A stretch of 64,000 nt of DNA from Trichoderma breve (Eukaryota > Ascomycota > Sordariomycetes > Hypocreales > Hypocreaceae), in NCBI RefSeq assembly GCF_028502605.1, contig NC_079237.1, positions 372,001 to 436,000 of the forward strand, written 5' to 3'. The position numbers and the translations under genes were made by a program. The notes below the pieces were generated by a model. That model had not been told where the DNA came from, made no database searches, and worked only from the letters and a program-made list of their open reading frames with translations. This document shows, piece by piece, positions 55,126-64,000 of the stretch; position 1 is the stretch's first letter; each line of letters starts with the position of its first letter.

Positions 55126-56038
55126 ATGGCTCCCCCCACAGACAGAGACAAGATCCTCGCCGGCCTCAGGGCCCGAATCGCCGCCGGCAAGTCCATCGTC
55201 GGAGCCGGCGCCGGCATTGGCCTGTCCGCCAAATTCATCGAGGCCGGCGGCGGTGACCTCATCATCATCTACAACAGCGGGCGCTTCCGCATGGCCGGCC
55301 GCGGCTCGCTGTCCGGCCTGATGCCCTACGGAGACGCCAACGGAATCGTGGTGGAAATGGTATGTACGGATGCTTCACACCCTCGCTCTTCTTTCATGTG
55401 ATAAGATACATGCATGTGCTTACAATGAAAAGGCCAATGAAGTTCTCCCCGTGGTCAAGCACACGCCCGTCATCGCCGGCGTCTGCGGCACAGATCCCTT
55501 CCGCAACATGCCCACGTTTCTCAAGCAGCTCCGCGACCTGGGCTTCGCCGGTGTCCAAAACTTCCCCACCGTCGGCCTCATCGACGGGCAGTTCAGGGCC
55601 AATCTCGAAGAGACGGGCATGGGGTACGATCTGGAGGTCGACATGATCCGGGAAGCTCATTCTCTCAACTTGCTCACCACGCCGTACGTGTTCAACGTCG
55701 AGGAGAGCAGGAAGATGGCTCGTGCCGGGGCTGATATCCTCGTTGCGCACATGGGCCTCACGACGAGCGGGTCTATCGGTGCTACGACGGGTAAGACGCT
55801 GGATGAGTGCGTGAAGCTGATTCAGGAGATTCGCGATGCGGCTGTTGAGATTAACCCGAATATCATTGTGTTGTGTCACGGAGGTCCGATTGCAGCGCCC
55901 AAGGACGCCGAGTATGTTCTCGGCCGGACAAAGGGAGTTCACGGGTTTTACGGAGCGAGCTCGATGGAGAGATTGCCGGTCGAGACGGCGATTACAGAGA
56001 TTACAAAGAGCTTCAAGGCTCTGAAGCCCAAGTTGTGA
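55126..56038 (+). CDS. TIM-barrel protein (PEP-hydrolase-like, Tm-1 C-half family)
   Basis: Two exons: 55,126-55,359 and 55,433-56,038, giving 279 residues. Barrel strands with conserved loops are visible: [57 protein letters not shown] and [10 protein letters not shown]. The family is the TIM-barrel one described as phosphoenolpyruvate hydrolase-like (PF09370 by memory). The glycine-rich loops would bind a phosphate. It is the counterpart of the C-terminal domain of plant Tm-1, here as a separate gene divergent from the UPF0261 gene. The exact reaction is unknown. The 73-bp intron has a regular GTATGT donor and AAAAG acceptor. Confidence 0.85.
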
Positions 56039-56550
56039 GCTCCGGGTGGCAGAGTAATACTTTGCTTGTATATCTGGTGGCCATAGGGCGTATACATCGA
56101 AACGTGGGGTTATTGGCCACAGATCCTCCAGCTACATAATCTGCTTCAACTATAATAAAATGAAATGCAAATCATGTTCTTCTTGAAATCTTATTCTCCA
56201 TTTAATTATAATAAATCCATACAGCCGGGCACAGTTACATGCACATCAATATCGACTCCATCCCAATTACGCGTCCCTCGGACACTTCACCGAAGCCGCT
56301 CATCCCGCCTACCCTGCACTTCCGCCCCAACAAACCGTGCAATTTACGCAACATCGCCAAATCGCAACTCAGCCTCAATCTTCAAATCTCATCCCCCATA
56401 ACTCTCCCACTCACTCTCACTACAACAACCCCTTTTCAACTTCATTCTACATCTATTCCACAGCGCTTCTCATTCATGGACAAGCTACTCCTAATATAAC
56501 GAATTCCCTCATCGCTCTCATCTCATCTCATTCCCAGGCGCAACGTCAAT
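56039..56550. other. Intergene
   Basis: 3' flank of the TIM-barrel gene, then a C/T-rich leader (CTCTCCCACTCACTCTCACTAC) of the PAP2 gene. No gene seen. Confidence 0.4.
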
Positions 56551-57690
56551 ATGCCTTCTGTGCGCACCGCCAACGCAGGCGACTCGACGGCTTCAATGGG
56601 GCCTCTGGCTAGGTTCTGGAGAGTGAGTTGAGACCTCCTTCGTCTTACTCTTCTTATTTTGCTCTGTATGGCTGACTTGGTTCTTCTTCTTCCTGTTTTG
56701 GCGCATATAGACGACTCATGCGCCGGACTACATCGGCTTCACAATACTTCTCGCAGGATGGATCTTGGTGAGTCCTCAAACACGATCACCTGTCTTTTTC
56801 CCTCATCAAACTAAACAATTATTCCAGATTATCCTCCTCGTCAATCCCTTCCACCGCATGTTCTTCATCAACGACCTGCGCATCTCATACCCCCACGCCG
56901 AACATGAGCGAGTCACCGTCCGTACGTCTCTTCTCCCCATCCCCAACTTCATCCTCCCTTCTCTAACACGATGAATCTCTTTCTCTCCGTTTCCCCCTAA
57001 ACAGCTCTCAACTTCCTCTACGCCCTCTTCATCCCTCTAGGCGTCCTCATCGCCTACAACATCGTCACCCGCGCCTCCACCCACAAACACGAAGCCACAT
57101 ATCTCTCCCTCGGCATCTCCATCGTCCTCTCCTCCTTCATCACAGACATTGTCAAAAACGCCGTCGGCCGCCCCCGCCCGGACCTCCTCGCCCGCTGCCA
57201 GCCCTCCGCCGACATCAAACCAAACATCCTCGTCACAATCGCCGTCTGCACCGCCCCCGACGGCCACACCCTCCAGGACGGCTGGCGATCCTTTCCCTCC
57301 GGCCACTCGTCCTTCTCCTTCGCCGGCCTCGGTTTCCTCAGCCTCTTCCTCGCCGGCCAGCTCCACATCTTCAATTATTATACTGGCGGCCGCGACCTCA
57401 GCCGCGCCCTCATCTGTCTTTCTCCCCTCATCGGAGCCGCCCTGGTCGCCATCTCGCGGTGCGAAGACTACCGCCACGACGTTTATGATGTATGCGTCGG
57501 GTCGGCGCTCGGCATGACGGTCGCGTACTGGAGCTACAGGCGGCATTTCCCCAAGCTGACGAGCCCCAACTGCGACGAGCCTCATCCTCACCCGGCCGTC
57601 GAGGCTCAGCAGCAAGGGTGGCAGCGCGTGCGGGACGAAGAAGAGCAAGGTAGTGAATTAGCCTTCCCACTAGGAACTCGACGAAGCTGA
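56551..57690 (+). CDS. PAP2-family lipid phosphate phosphatase (DPP1-like)
   Basis: Four exons: 56,551-56,622, 56,711-56,767, 56,828-56,921 and 57,005-57,690, giving 302 residues. An integral membrane enzyme that removes phosphate from diacylglycerol pyrophosphate, phosphatidate or related lipids. The three phosphatase motifs are present: KNAVGRPRP (motif 1), FPSGHSS (motif 2, with the catalytic His) and SRCEDYRHDVYD (motif 3, with the nucleophile His). Hydrophobic segments occur at YIGFTILLAGWILIILLV, FLYALFIPLGVLIAYNI, YLSLGISIVLSSFI and later stretches, about six in all. The small 5' exons are confirmed by frame and splice signals. The C-terminal tail is polar and likely cytosolic. Confidence 0.9.
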
Positions 57691-58035
57691 GACGGCTTGA
57701 GGCTAATGCTGAGATTTCATATTGCGCAATGTAGTGTACTCATAGCGGGAAGAGCTTGTCTTTGTGTAAATAGCTGCAACTCTGCCAACTACCGTCGTGT
57801 CCCTCCAAGAGAAATGGGGCCATCAAAAGTATATAGGATTTCTTTTTTCTTTTCTTCTTCCTCTTCTTGTTACTTTTTGGATAATGCGGCATGCTTACAT
57901 CACAGGAATACCTGTAGTCAAGTCAAACTCATCTTGGGACATGTCGTATTGTTACAAGGGCCAATTGTCCTTTTTTGTGTCATTAAGCGCCCATTCTCAG
58001 TCTACTTGTTGAAAACATTCACCCGCTCTATTCGT
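57691..58035. other. 3' flanks of convergent genes
   Basis: Sequence between the PAP2 and proteasome stop codons, T-rich on the plus strand (CTTTTTTCTTTTCTTCTTCC near 57,840). No gene seen. Confidence 0.4.
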
Positions 58036-59012
58036 TTATTTCTCTTCCGTGTCCTCGCTCTTGGCCAAGTCATGCTCCTTTAGCAGCGCCGTGATCTCGT
58101 CGGCGCTCCACAGCCTGTGGTAGATTTTGCCATCCTCTGTCTGTCCCACCGTTGCAAACTCGACTATAGGTGCATGTTAGCTATCCGATCAATGATATAT
58201 GAAACCGACAGAGAACGAAAACTCACTCTTTTCACTGCTCAGCTTGGTAGAGTCCATGGTCTTGCTAAGAACCTTGACAGCCACACCGCAGGCCTCCTGA
58301 AGCGAGCAGTCCTCCTTGTAGTCCTGCTTCAACAGACTCTGCGCACTGGCATTGTTGGCGCCCGCGCTGGTGGCCTTCCATCCGCCGTAGTTTCCTGAGG
58401 GATTGCTGAGGTATAGCTGGAATTGTCTCCGGGGATCCCAGCCGGCGTAGATGAAGGAGACGCCAAACGGCCGCAGACCACCGTGCTGTGTGTAGCCCTG
58501 CTTCAGATCGCACAGCTTACGCACCAGCTGCTCGCAGGGGATGTCTTCGTTGTAGGTGAGGAGGTATCGCTGGGCGGCCTGGCGGGCGTAGTTGATGAGG
58601 ATGTTGGCGTCGGCGGTCATGCCTGCTACTGCGCAAATCATGTTGCTGCAACGAGGCGCGCAAGGTGTCAGCAGGGATGATCATCATGTACATATACACA
58701 AAAACAGGCGAAAAGAAAGTAGCATACTCGTTCAGCACGTAGAGCTTCTCTGCTGAGGTGTCCTGCTCCAACAGCTTTGAAGTCACCTTTCGCTCGGCCG
58801 CCAGCACAATTCCATCCTTGGCGAGGATGCCGATGGCGGTACCGGCGTGGGAAATGGCTTCCAGTGCATATTCGACCTGGTACAGCCGGCCTTCGGGGGA
58901 GAAGATGGTGGTCTATGGGCACGCGGTTAGCCTGGGTATCGAGTCTGATGGCGGATGTGCTCGCCCTTGGAGCTCAGGCTGGACGTACTCGGGAATCGTA
59001 ACGGCGGGACAT
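58036..59012 (-). CDS. pre9: 20S proteasome subunit alpha-3
   Basis: Four exons on the minus strand: 59,012-58,989, 58,912-58,728, 58,645-58,227 and 58,163-58,036, giving 251 residues. It is a structural alpha-ring subunit of the 20S proteasome, without catalytic Thr. The N-terminal alpha signature is clear across the first intron: RRYDSR joined to [10 protein letters not shown] and YQVEYALE. Further family-specific runs are [38 protein letters not shown] and [10 protein letters not shown], which match yeast Pre9 / mammalian PSMA4. The C-terminus is acidic with SEDTEEK. The first exon encodes only eight residues, and the splice sites were fixed by frame and by alignment to the known family. 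Confidence 0.95.
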
Positions 59013-60454
59013 GGTGGAGGGGCAATCTCTGTTTGACGGTGCAAGGGATGGATGAACTGAATTTCCGGAGAGAAATTGATTCGATTAGATTTGCGCAAAT
59101 GCAGATGCAGGGCAAATCTCCGGGGCGGAACAGAGGATCTGGATTGGAGAGAGATTGAGATGTTGGTTTGGAGTATGGAGGGGAACAAGGCCGGCGTCAC
59201 TTGTAGAGCTCCAGGCACGACCGCCGCGTAGGTGCTGCTGAAGCTGTGGCAGATACCCTGGAGCTCTAGCATTGAGCGGGCTGAGTCAGCAGACAGAGAT
59301 CAAGTAAATTAATGCCTGAGGCAGCAATTGGACAAGGCTGAGACATGATCCAACATTTTCAACGGGAATTCCCAACGGCAGTTTAACCGAGGCTGTGCCG
59401 TTACAGTACAGCAATCTTCATGACCAGCATTTCGTTTGCCCCTCATGACTAAGCCCCCCGTCATCCCATCATGGTCGAGAATCAGCCACTGCATTGCTTG
59501 GGCATTCACTTTGGCCGCCAAGATTCCAAACTTCCAATTGCCACTGCTTTTCTGGACCATCAGCTGCAGCTCAGGCTTTCTTCTTCTTTAGCATTCTTCC
59601 TTCTTCTGCTTCTTATTGCGCGCTTCTTTACCCCTGCTGCAGCTTGTCAAGACGCTGTTCTGCTCTGCTGCATCACCGCTTTGCGACACTCAGCATTTCA
59701 ACTCATCCCAGCTCATCTCAGCTCATCTGATCGTGTCTCATCCAGCTCACCGTCATCGGAGGCTGAACCCTTGACACGCTGTCTGTTACCTCGACTCTCT
59801 ATCAAGGCCCAGGCATCGTCTAGAGGCTGGAAGAGTTGCGCTGCTCAACACTCAGCACTCAATATTCAACTCTCGACTCTTGATATTCATCCTTCATCTA
59901 ACCCATTTCATCCCCCCAGCTGCCTCCATCTGCCACCAGCTGTCAAAAAACGCTTCCGGCAAAGCCAAAGCCACAGCCAAAAGGCAAAAAGACGCGCGCC
60001 ACCCGCTTCGTCCTTTCTATTTGTATCCACTCCAAGGGGCTCCCGGAACCCCACGCAAGCTGCCGTCATCACCAACACAAGCTCGATATTTTTTTTCCCT
60101 GGACATTGACAAGCTAAAATCGGCACGCGCTGCCTCTGTAGCAGCTTCACACGCCGCTCGCCATCTCATAGCTACCCAAGAAGAGCTGGTCGCTGGATTG
60201 GCACCTCGCGCTGAACTTAGGCCTTATTTTCTTTTCTTTTCTCTTCAGGTTTTTTCTTGCCGAGGGGAGGAATTGTTGTTTAGCTGTCTGTGACTACCTA
60301 CTAGTTGCTGTCCTTGCCTGTTTTGTAAATCTCCAATGCCCGCCTGAAGCGAACCGCAAGAATTTTTTCTTCCATCTCGCGTTCGCTTCCACAGTAGAAT
60401 TTGCATCGCATTTAGTTGGATCTGCGGCGACGCCTTTGCGCGTGCTCCATTGCC
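59013..60454. other. Divergent promoter of the proteasome and Bye1-like genes
   Basis: 1.4 kb between two divergent genes. It contains repeated CAGCTCATCT-type runs near 59,710-59,735, TCTTCTTCTT tracts near 59,580-59,610 and a T-run (59,89x-60,240 is pyrimidine-biased) before the right-hand ATG. A 212-codon plus-strand frame at 59,471-60,109 is Ser/His/Pro-rich, low-complexity and has no domain, so I treat it as leader sequence. Confidence 0.5.
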
Positions 60455-63345
60455 ATGTCCGGTAAGCTAAAAAAACAAACCACAAGAGCCGGCGATTCCC
60501 CTCAATCGATCAAGACGGGCGCAGAGATGCGACTCATTGAGGCTGGTTGCGCAAGAGATGCGCCGTCGAGAGACGAGACAAGACGAGAGACTTTGCTAAC
60601 AGAAGCCGTCGCTACAGGAGAAGCCGAACCTCGACGCTCCGTCAGAGCCACCAAGGGCCAGCACACAAAGGCCTTTGACGAGCTGGAGCCTGCCGCGCCG
60701 AAACGTCGACAGACCAAGAAGAACAAGAAGGCGGAGAAGGAGAAGGAGCAGTCGCAAGACCCCGAGGAAGTCATCCGCTGCGTCTGCGGTGCCACCGAGC
60801 AGGACGAAGACTCGGGCGAGGCCTGGATCTCGTGCGAGACGTGCTTCGTGTGGCAGCACAATGTCTGCGTGGGCGTGAGCTCGTACGAAGACGAGATTCC
60901 CGACAACTACTGGTGCGAAGAGTGCAAGCCGGAGAACCACAAGGAGCTGCTGGACGCCATTGCCCGCGGCGAGAAGCTGTGGGAGGAGCGGCGAAAGGCG
61001 CACGAGGAGGAGGCCGAAAGAAAGAAGAAGCGCGGCGGGCGCAAGAGAGGGAAGCGAGGCAGCGATTTCAAAGAAGAGCTCGAAAAGGATGCCCAGGCAA
61101 AGGCATCGCCTACTCCAGATGCCGTGTCGAGAGAGAAGAAGGACGTGACATCCGTGCTCAAGCAGGGCAAGCGAAAGGCGAGAGAGGACTCGCAGGATGC
61201 AGACGGAAAGGTATGCTATTGTCTTGATGAATCTATATCTACTTGTTCTCAATTGATGATTGATGCTAACACAAATTCTCCATCTAGACAACAAAGATGC
61301 GCCGCGTTTCGGAGGACGAAGCTGTTGCCTCTGCTTCCGCTTCTGCGTCCGCTTCCGTCTCGGCTGCAGCCTCTCCCTTGGTCAAGTATGTGCCACCCGA
61401 GGACTTGACTGCATCCATCCAGGATCTCCCTGGCACGCGAATCGGCCCTGCCAAGGCGCTGAAGAAGTCGTTGGTTCACGTTATTGGGTCTCTAGCCAAG
61501 AGCAACCACATCCAGCTACCTGAAGATGAAACTGCGGAATCCCTCGCCGACAAGTATGCGCTTCAGATTGAGCGCGCCGTCTTCGACACACACCCGCTCT
61601 CCAAAGGCCAGAAGGAGTACAGCCAGCAGATAAAGTCGCTGTCGTTCAACCTCAAGAACAACCCCGAGTTGTTCCAGGGCCTTTGGGCGCACGAGCACTC
61701 GCCCATGACGCTCGCCGTCATGACATCGGAGCAACTTGCCTCGGCTGAGCTGCAGAGGCAGACGGCCGAGATGAAGGCGAGAGCAGAGAAACAGTCCATC
61801 CTGTACACCTCAGAGACGGGCCCTCGTGTTAGGCGCACGCACAAGGGTGAAGAAATCGTCGAGGACGAGGGCTTGGTTACCAGTGAGGCGCCCATGCCAT
61901 CCGCTGGAGGCCCTCGTCCAGGAGGAGAGGAGAGGCAGGAGCAAGAGCAGAGGCAGCAGCAGCCACAGCAACACGTTAAGCGCGAGTCGATAGGAGGAAA
62001 CGAGTTGGGCGATGCTGGTCTAAGCCAGCGGTCCCCAAGCCAGTCGAATTTCGATATTGGCAAGGTCTTCTCCGCTGTGAAATCTCCCACTGCAGCTCAT
62101 CGTCGCCGGCCTTCTGCACCGGTCTTGAACACACACGGCCCCGGATTCGACCCCGACGTCGACCGGATGCTGCAGGACGAGACCGAATCACCGCCTTACT
62201 CGCCTACGGAAGAGGCCACGGATCCCGATGTCATCTGGCGCGGCTCGCTGGCGATGAGCTCCATTGCCGACTTCCAGGCCACGGCCAAGCACATTGGAGG
62301 CGCCAATTTTGCCTCGTTTGGCCCCTGGACCAAGCTGATCCCGCGACAGATGACCGTGGCCGGTCGGATCCCGCAGCAGAGCGCCATCGAGTACCTTTGC
62401 AGCCTGCGATACAGCAATTTGACCGACATCATCGTCGTCAACATCACGCCCACGTCGCCAGACGCAAAGCAAGAGTTCAACAACCTCATCAACTACTTTG
62501 TCAGCAAGAACAGGTATGGCGTCGTCGGCAATAAGGTGGCCGGTAACGTCAGGGACACGTACCTGGTGCCTGTCCCTGCCGGCGAGGACGGCCACCCCGA
62601 GTTTATGCTGAACCTGGTGGACAACTACATCCCCAAGTCCCGGACCGAGCCCCTGCTGCTGGCCGTCTTTGTCTACCGCAACGAGCCGGATCAGCTGAAG
62701 CAGATGCTGCACAACGAGGCGACGAATGCCGCTGCCTCATCGGCAAGCCCGAGCCCGATTACGACTCAATCTTCTGCTCCTCCTCCAGCTGGATATAGTC
62801 AGCGAAGCAACTCGACTTCTGGCCCGGCCTTTTCACCCGCCACGCCCCAAATTGCATCCTCTCCGTTCCCCAATGCTCCTCCAAATGGCCACGGACAATC
62901 CGCCACGCCGGTTCCCATCCCCCAGCTGCCGCACCTCAACCGTCCTGCTCCACCAGTACAACCGTCTCAAGCTTCACCCCCTGGACAACACTCACAGGGA
63001 CCAGACGACCAGAGGAAACAAGCACAGCAAGATGCCGGCGTCATCACCGCGAGAGAAGTCCTAGGGCCCCTTATCAGCGTGCCCACGGTACAATTCATTC
63101 TCCCGCAGGCATATCAGATGACCCGACGAGAATGGGAGGTGATTAAGACCATCATTGAGCGAGACGTCCGTGCCAGAGACGACTTGAAGTACTTGGCAGA
63201 TCTGCTGGAGAAGGAAGGCACCGGAGGGAATGGGAATGGAAACGATAACGGCCAGGGCGCAGCAGCAGCAGCAGCAGCGACGCCGTTACCACAGGTGGTG
63301 GCTGGTGTTGTTGGAGGAGGGCCTCCGCCGGTGAGAAAAGCTTAG
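60455..63345 (+). CDS. bye1: Bye1-like PHD / TFIIS-central / SPOC protein
   Basis: Two exons: 60,455-61,210 and 61,288-63,345, giving 937 residues. It is a nuclear factor that binds RNA polymerase II and histone tails. Domains in order: a basic N-terminus; a C4HC3 PHD finger (about 100-155: RCVCGA, WISCETC, WQHNVCVG, YWCEECKP); a lysine/arginine-rich coiled region; a TFIIS central domain (about 275-385: IGPAKALKKSL, ADKYALQIERAVF, NLKNNPELFQ); a linker; a SPOC domain (about 555-705: IWRGSLAM, AIEYLCSLRYSN, GVVGNKVAGN, LLAVFVYR); and a Pro/Gln-rich tail ending in poly-Ala and Gly/Asn repeats. The start at 60,455 is chosen over the upstream frame because it opens the conserved basic segment. 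Confidence 0.92.
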
Positions 63346-64000
63346 GCGTTTTAAGGGGGGGAAGAAATGAATTGTACGAGTTTGTATGAGTTTTTTTTTC
63401 TTTTTATCATTATGTGATCCTATTATCTAGTCTAGATATAGTTAGGGAATATTGCCATGTAATGCATGATACCTATTTCTGTTTCTACGTATCTTTTGGC
63501 TATGTGTATGTATGCGCGTGAATTCCATGAGAAACGGCTACTATTATATGATTGGCACAGTTTTGGTGTTGATAGTATTCAATGTTATTTGTTTGTTTCA
63601 TCTAGGTGAATAGTCCTATTTCAAGGTGTATGTATGTGAGTGAATTCTGTGAGAAACGGCTACTGTTATGCAATTGACACAGTTTTGGTGTTGATAGTAT
63701 TCAATGTTATTTGTTTGTTTTATCTAGGTGAATAGTACTAATTCTGTGTCTATCCCCTCTCTCCTCTTTCTCCGTGATATACCAATGAATCTTGATGCCG
63801 TCAATAAAAGATATTTCAGCAACACTCTTTCAATCCCCCCCAATGTCGTAATCCATCATTATTCGTCAACGATATGTTGGCATCCTGAATTAATAATAAC
63901 GATGCCCACTGCAATAACGGCAAACCAACGCCATACCTCATCATAACCGTTTTCTTTTCGTCTTTCCGTCCGTTGTAATTATTATATTCCTCCATCGAAA
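63346..64000. other. 3' flank with a 122-bp tandem duplication
   Basis: Downstream of the Bye1-like gene. No gene seen. It contains the duplication listed separately and T-rich sequence just after the stop codon. Confidence 0.5.
63504..63747. repeat. 122-bp tandem direct duplication
   Basis: Unit 1 at 63,504-63,625 and unit 2 at 63,626-63,747, same orientation, about 90 percent identical by eye. Each begins GTGTATGTATG, contains GAGAAACGGCTACT and a long identical central run around GTTTTGGTGTTGATAG, and ends near GGTGAATAGT. Confidence 0.85.

Noticed and set aside
59471..60109. 212-codon plus-strand frame between the proteasome and Bye1-like genes
   Set aside because: Low-complexity Ser/His/Pro sequence in pyrimidine-rich leader DNA, without domain or splice context.

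Overview
The window is nuclear DNA of a filamentous ascomycete. Short GT..AG introns with CTAAC-like branch sites split most genes, the proteins are typically fungal, and there are no operons. The siderophore genes point to Sordariomycetes, probably Hypocreales and possibly Trichoderma; that placement is inference from memory of gene order.

Two very different halves meet near 18.7 kb. Positions 1 to about 18,700 form an accessory, decayed arm. It holds three copies of one UPF1/NAM7-like SF1 helicase gene: one truncated, one broken into two opposed halves, and one nearly complete but with two in-frame TAG codons. It also holds paired relics of unrecognised genes, a C2H2 zinc-finger protein, a hypothetical coiled-coil protein, arrays of a 29-bp minisatellite at the gene breakpoints, and direct repeats. 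The most unusual signal here is a family of at least 15 small hairpins with one fixed design (stem, one bulged base, CTC-loop-GAG). Their outer stems change sequence but keep pairing. Some lie upstream of plus-strand genes, and four lie inside two minus-strand repeats that carry tRNA-like A and B boxes.

From 18.9 to 49 kb lies a ferricrocin-type hydroxamate siderophore locus: a PTS1-ended betaine aldehyde dehydrogenase (-), a PTS1-ended choline oxidase (+), a SidC-type NRPS of about 4,872 residues (-), the L-ornithine N5-monooxygenase SidA (+) and a Zn2Cys6 regulator (+). The NRPS and SidA genes diverge from a 2.6-kb intergene with three exact iron-regulator GATA sites (ATCWGATAA) within 35 bp. 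SidA makes N5-hydroxyornithine, the NRPS assembles the hexapeptide, and the choline oxidase and dehydrogenase pair should make glycine betaine, probably in peroxisomes.

From 49.5 kb to the end lies conserved housekeeping sequence: a NUDIX/eIF2B-like fusion (+), a WW/FF-domain splicing or elongation factor (-), a UPF0261 (Tm-1 N-half) protein (-) divergent from a TIM-barrel (Tm-1 C-half) protein (+), a PAP2 lipid phosphatase (+), 20S proteasome alpha-3 (-) and a Bye1-like PHD/TFIIS/SPOC protein (+). Exon joins were worked out by hand from splice signals and reading frame.
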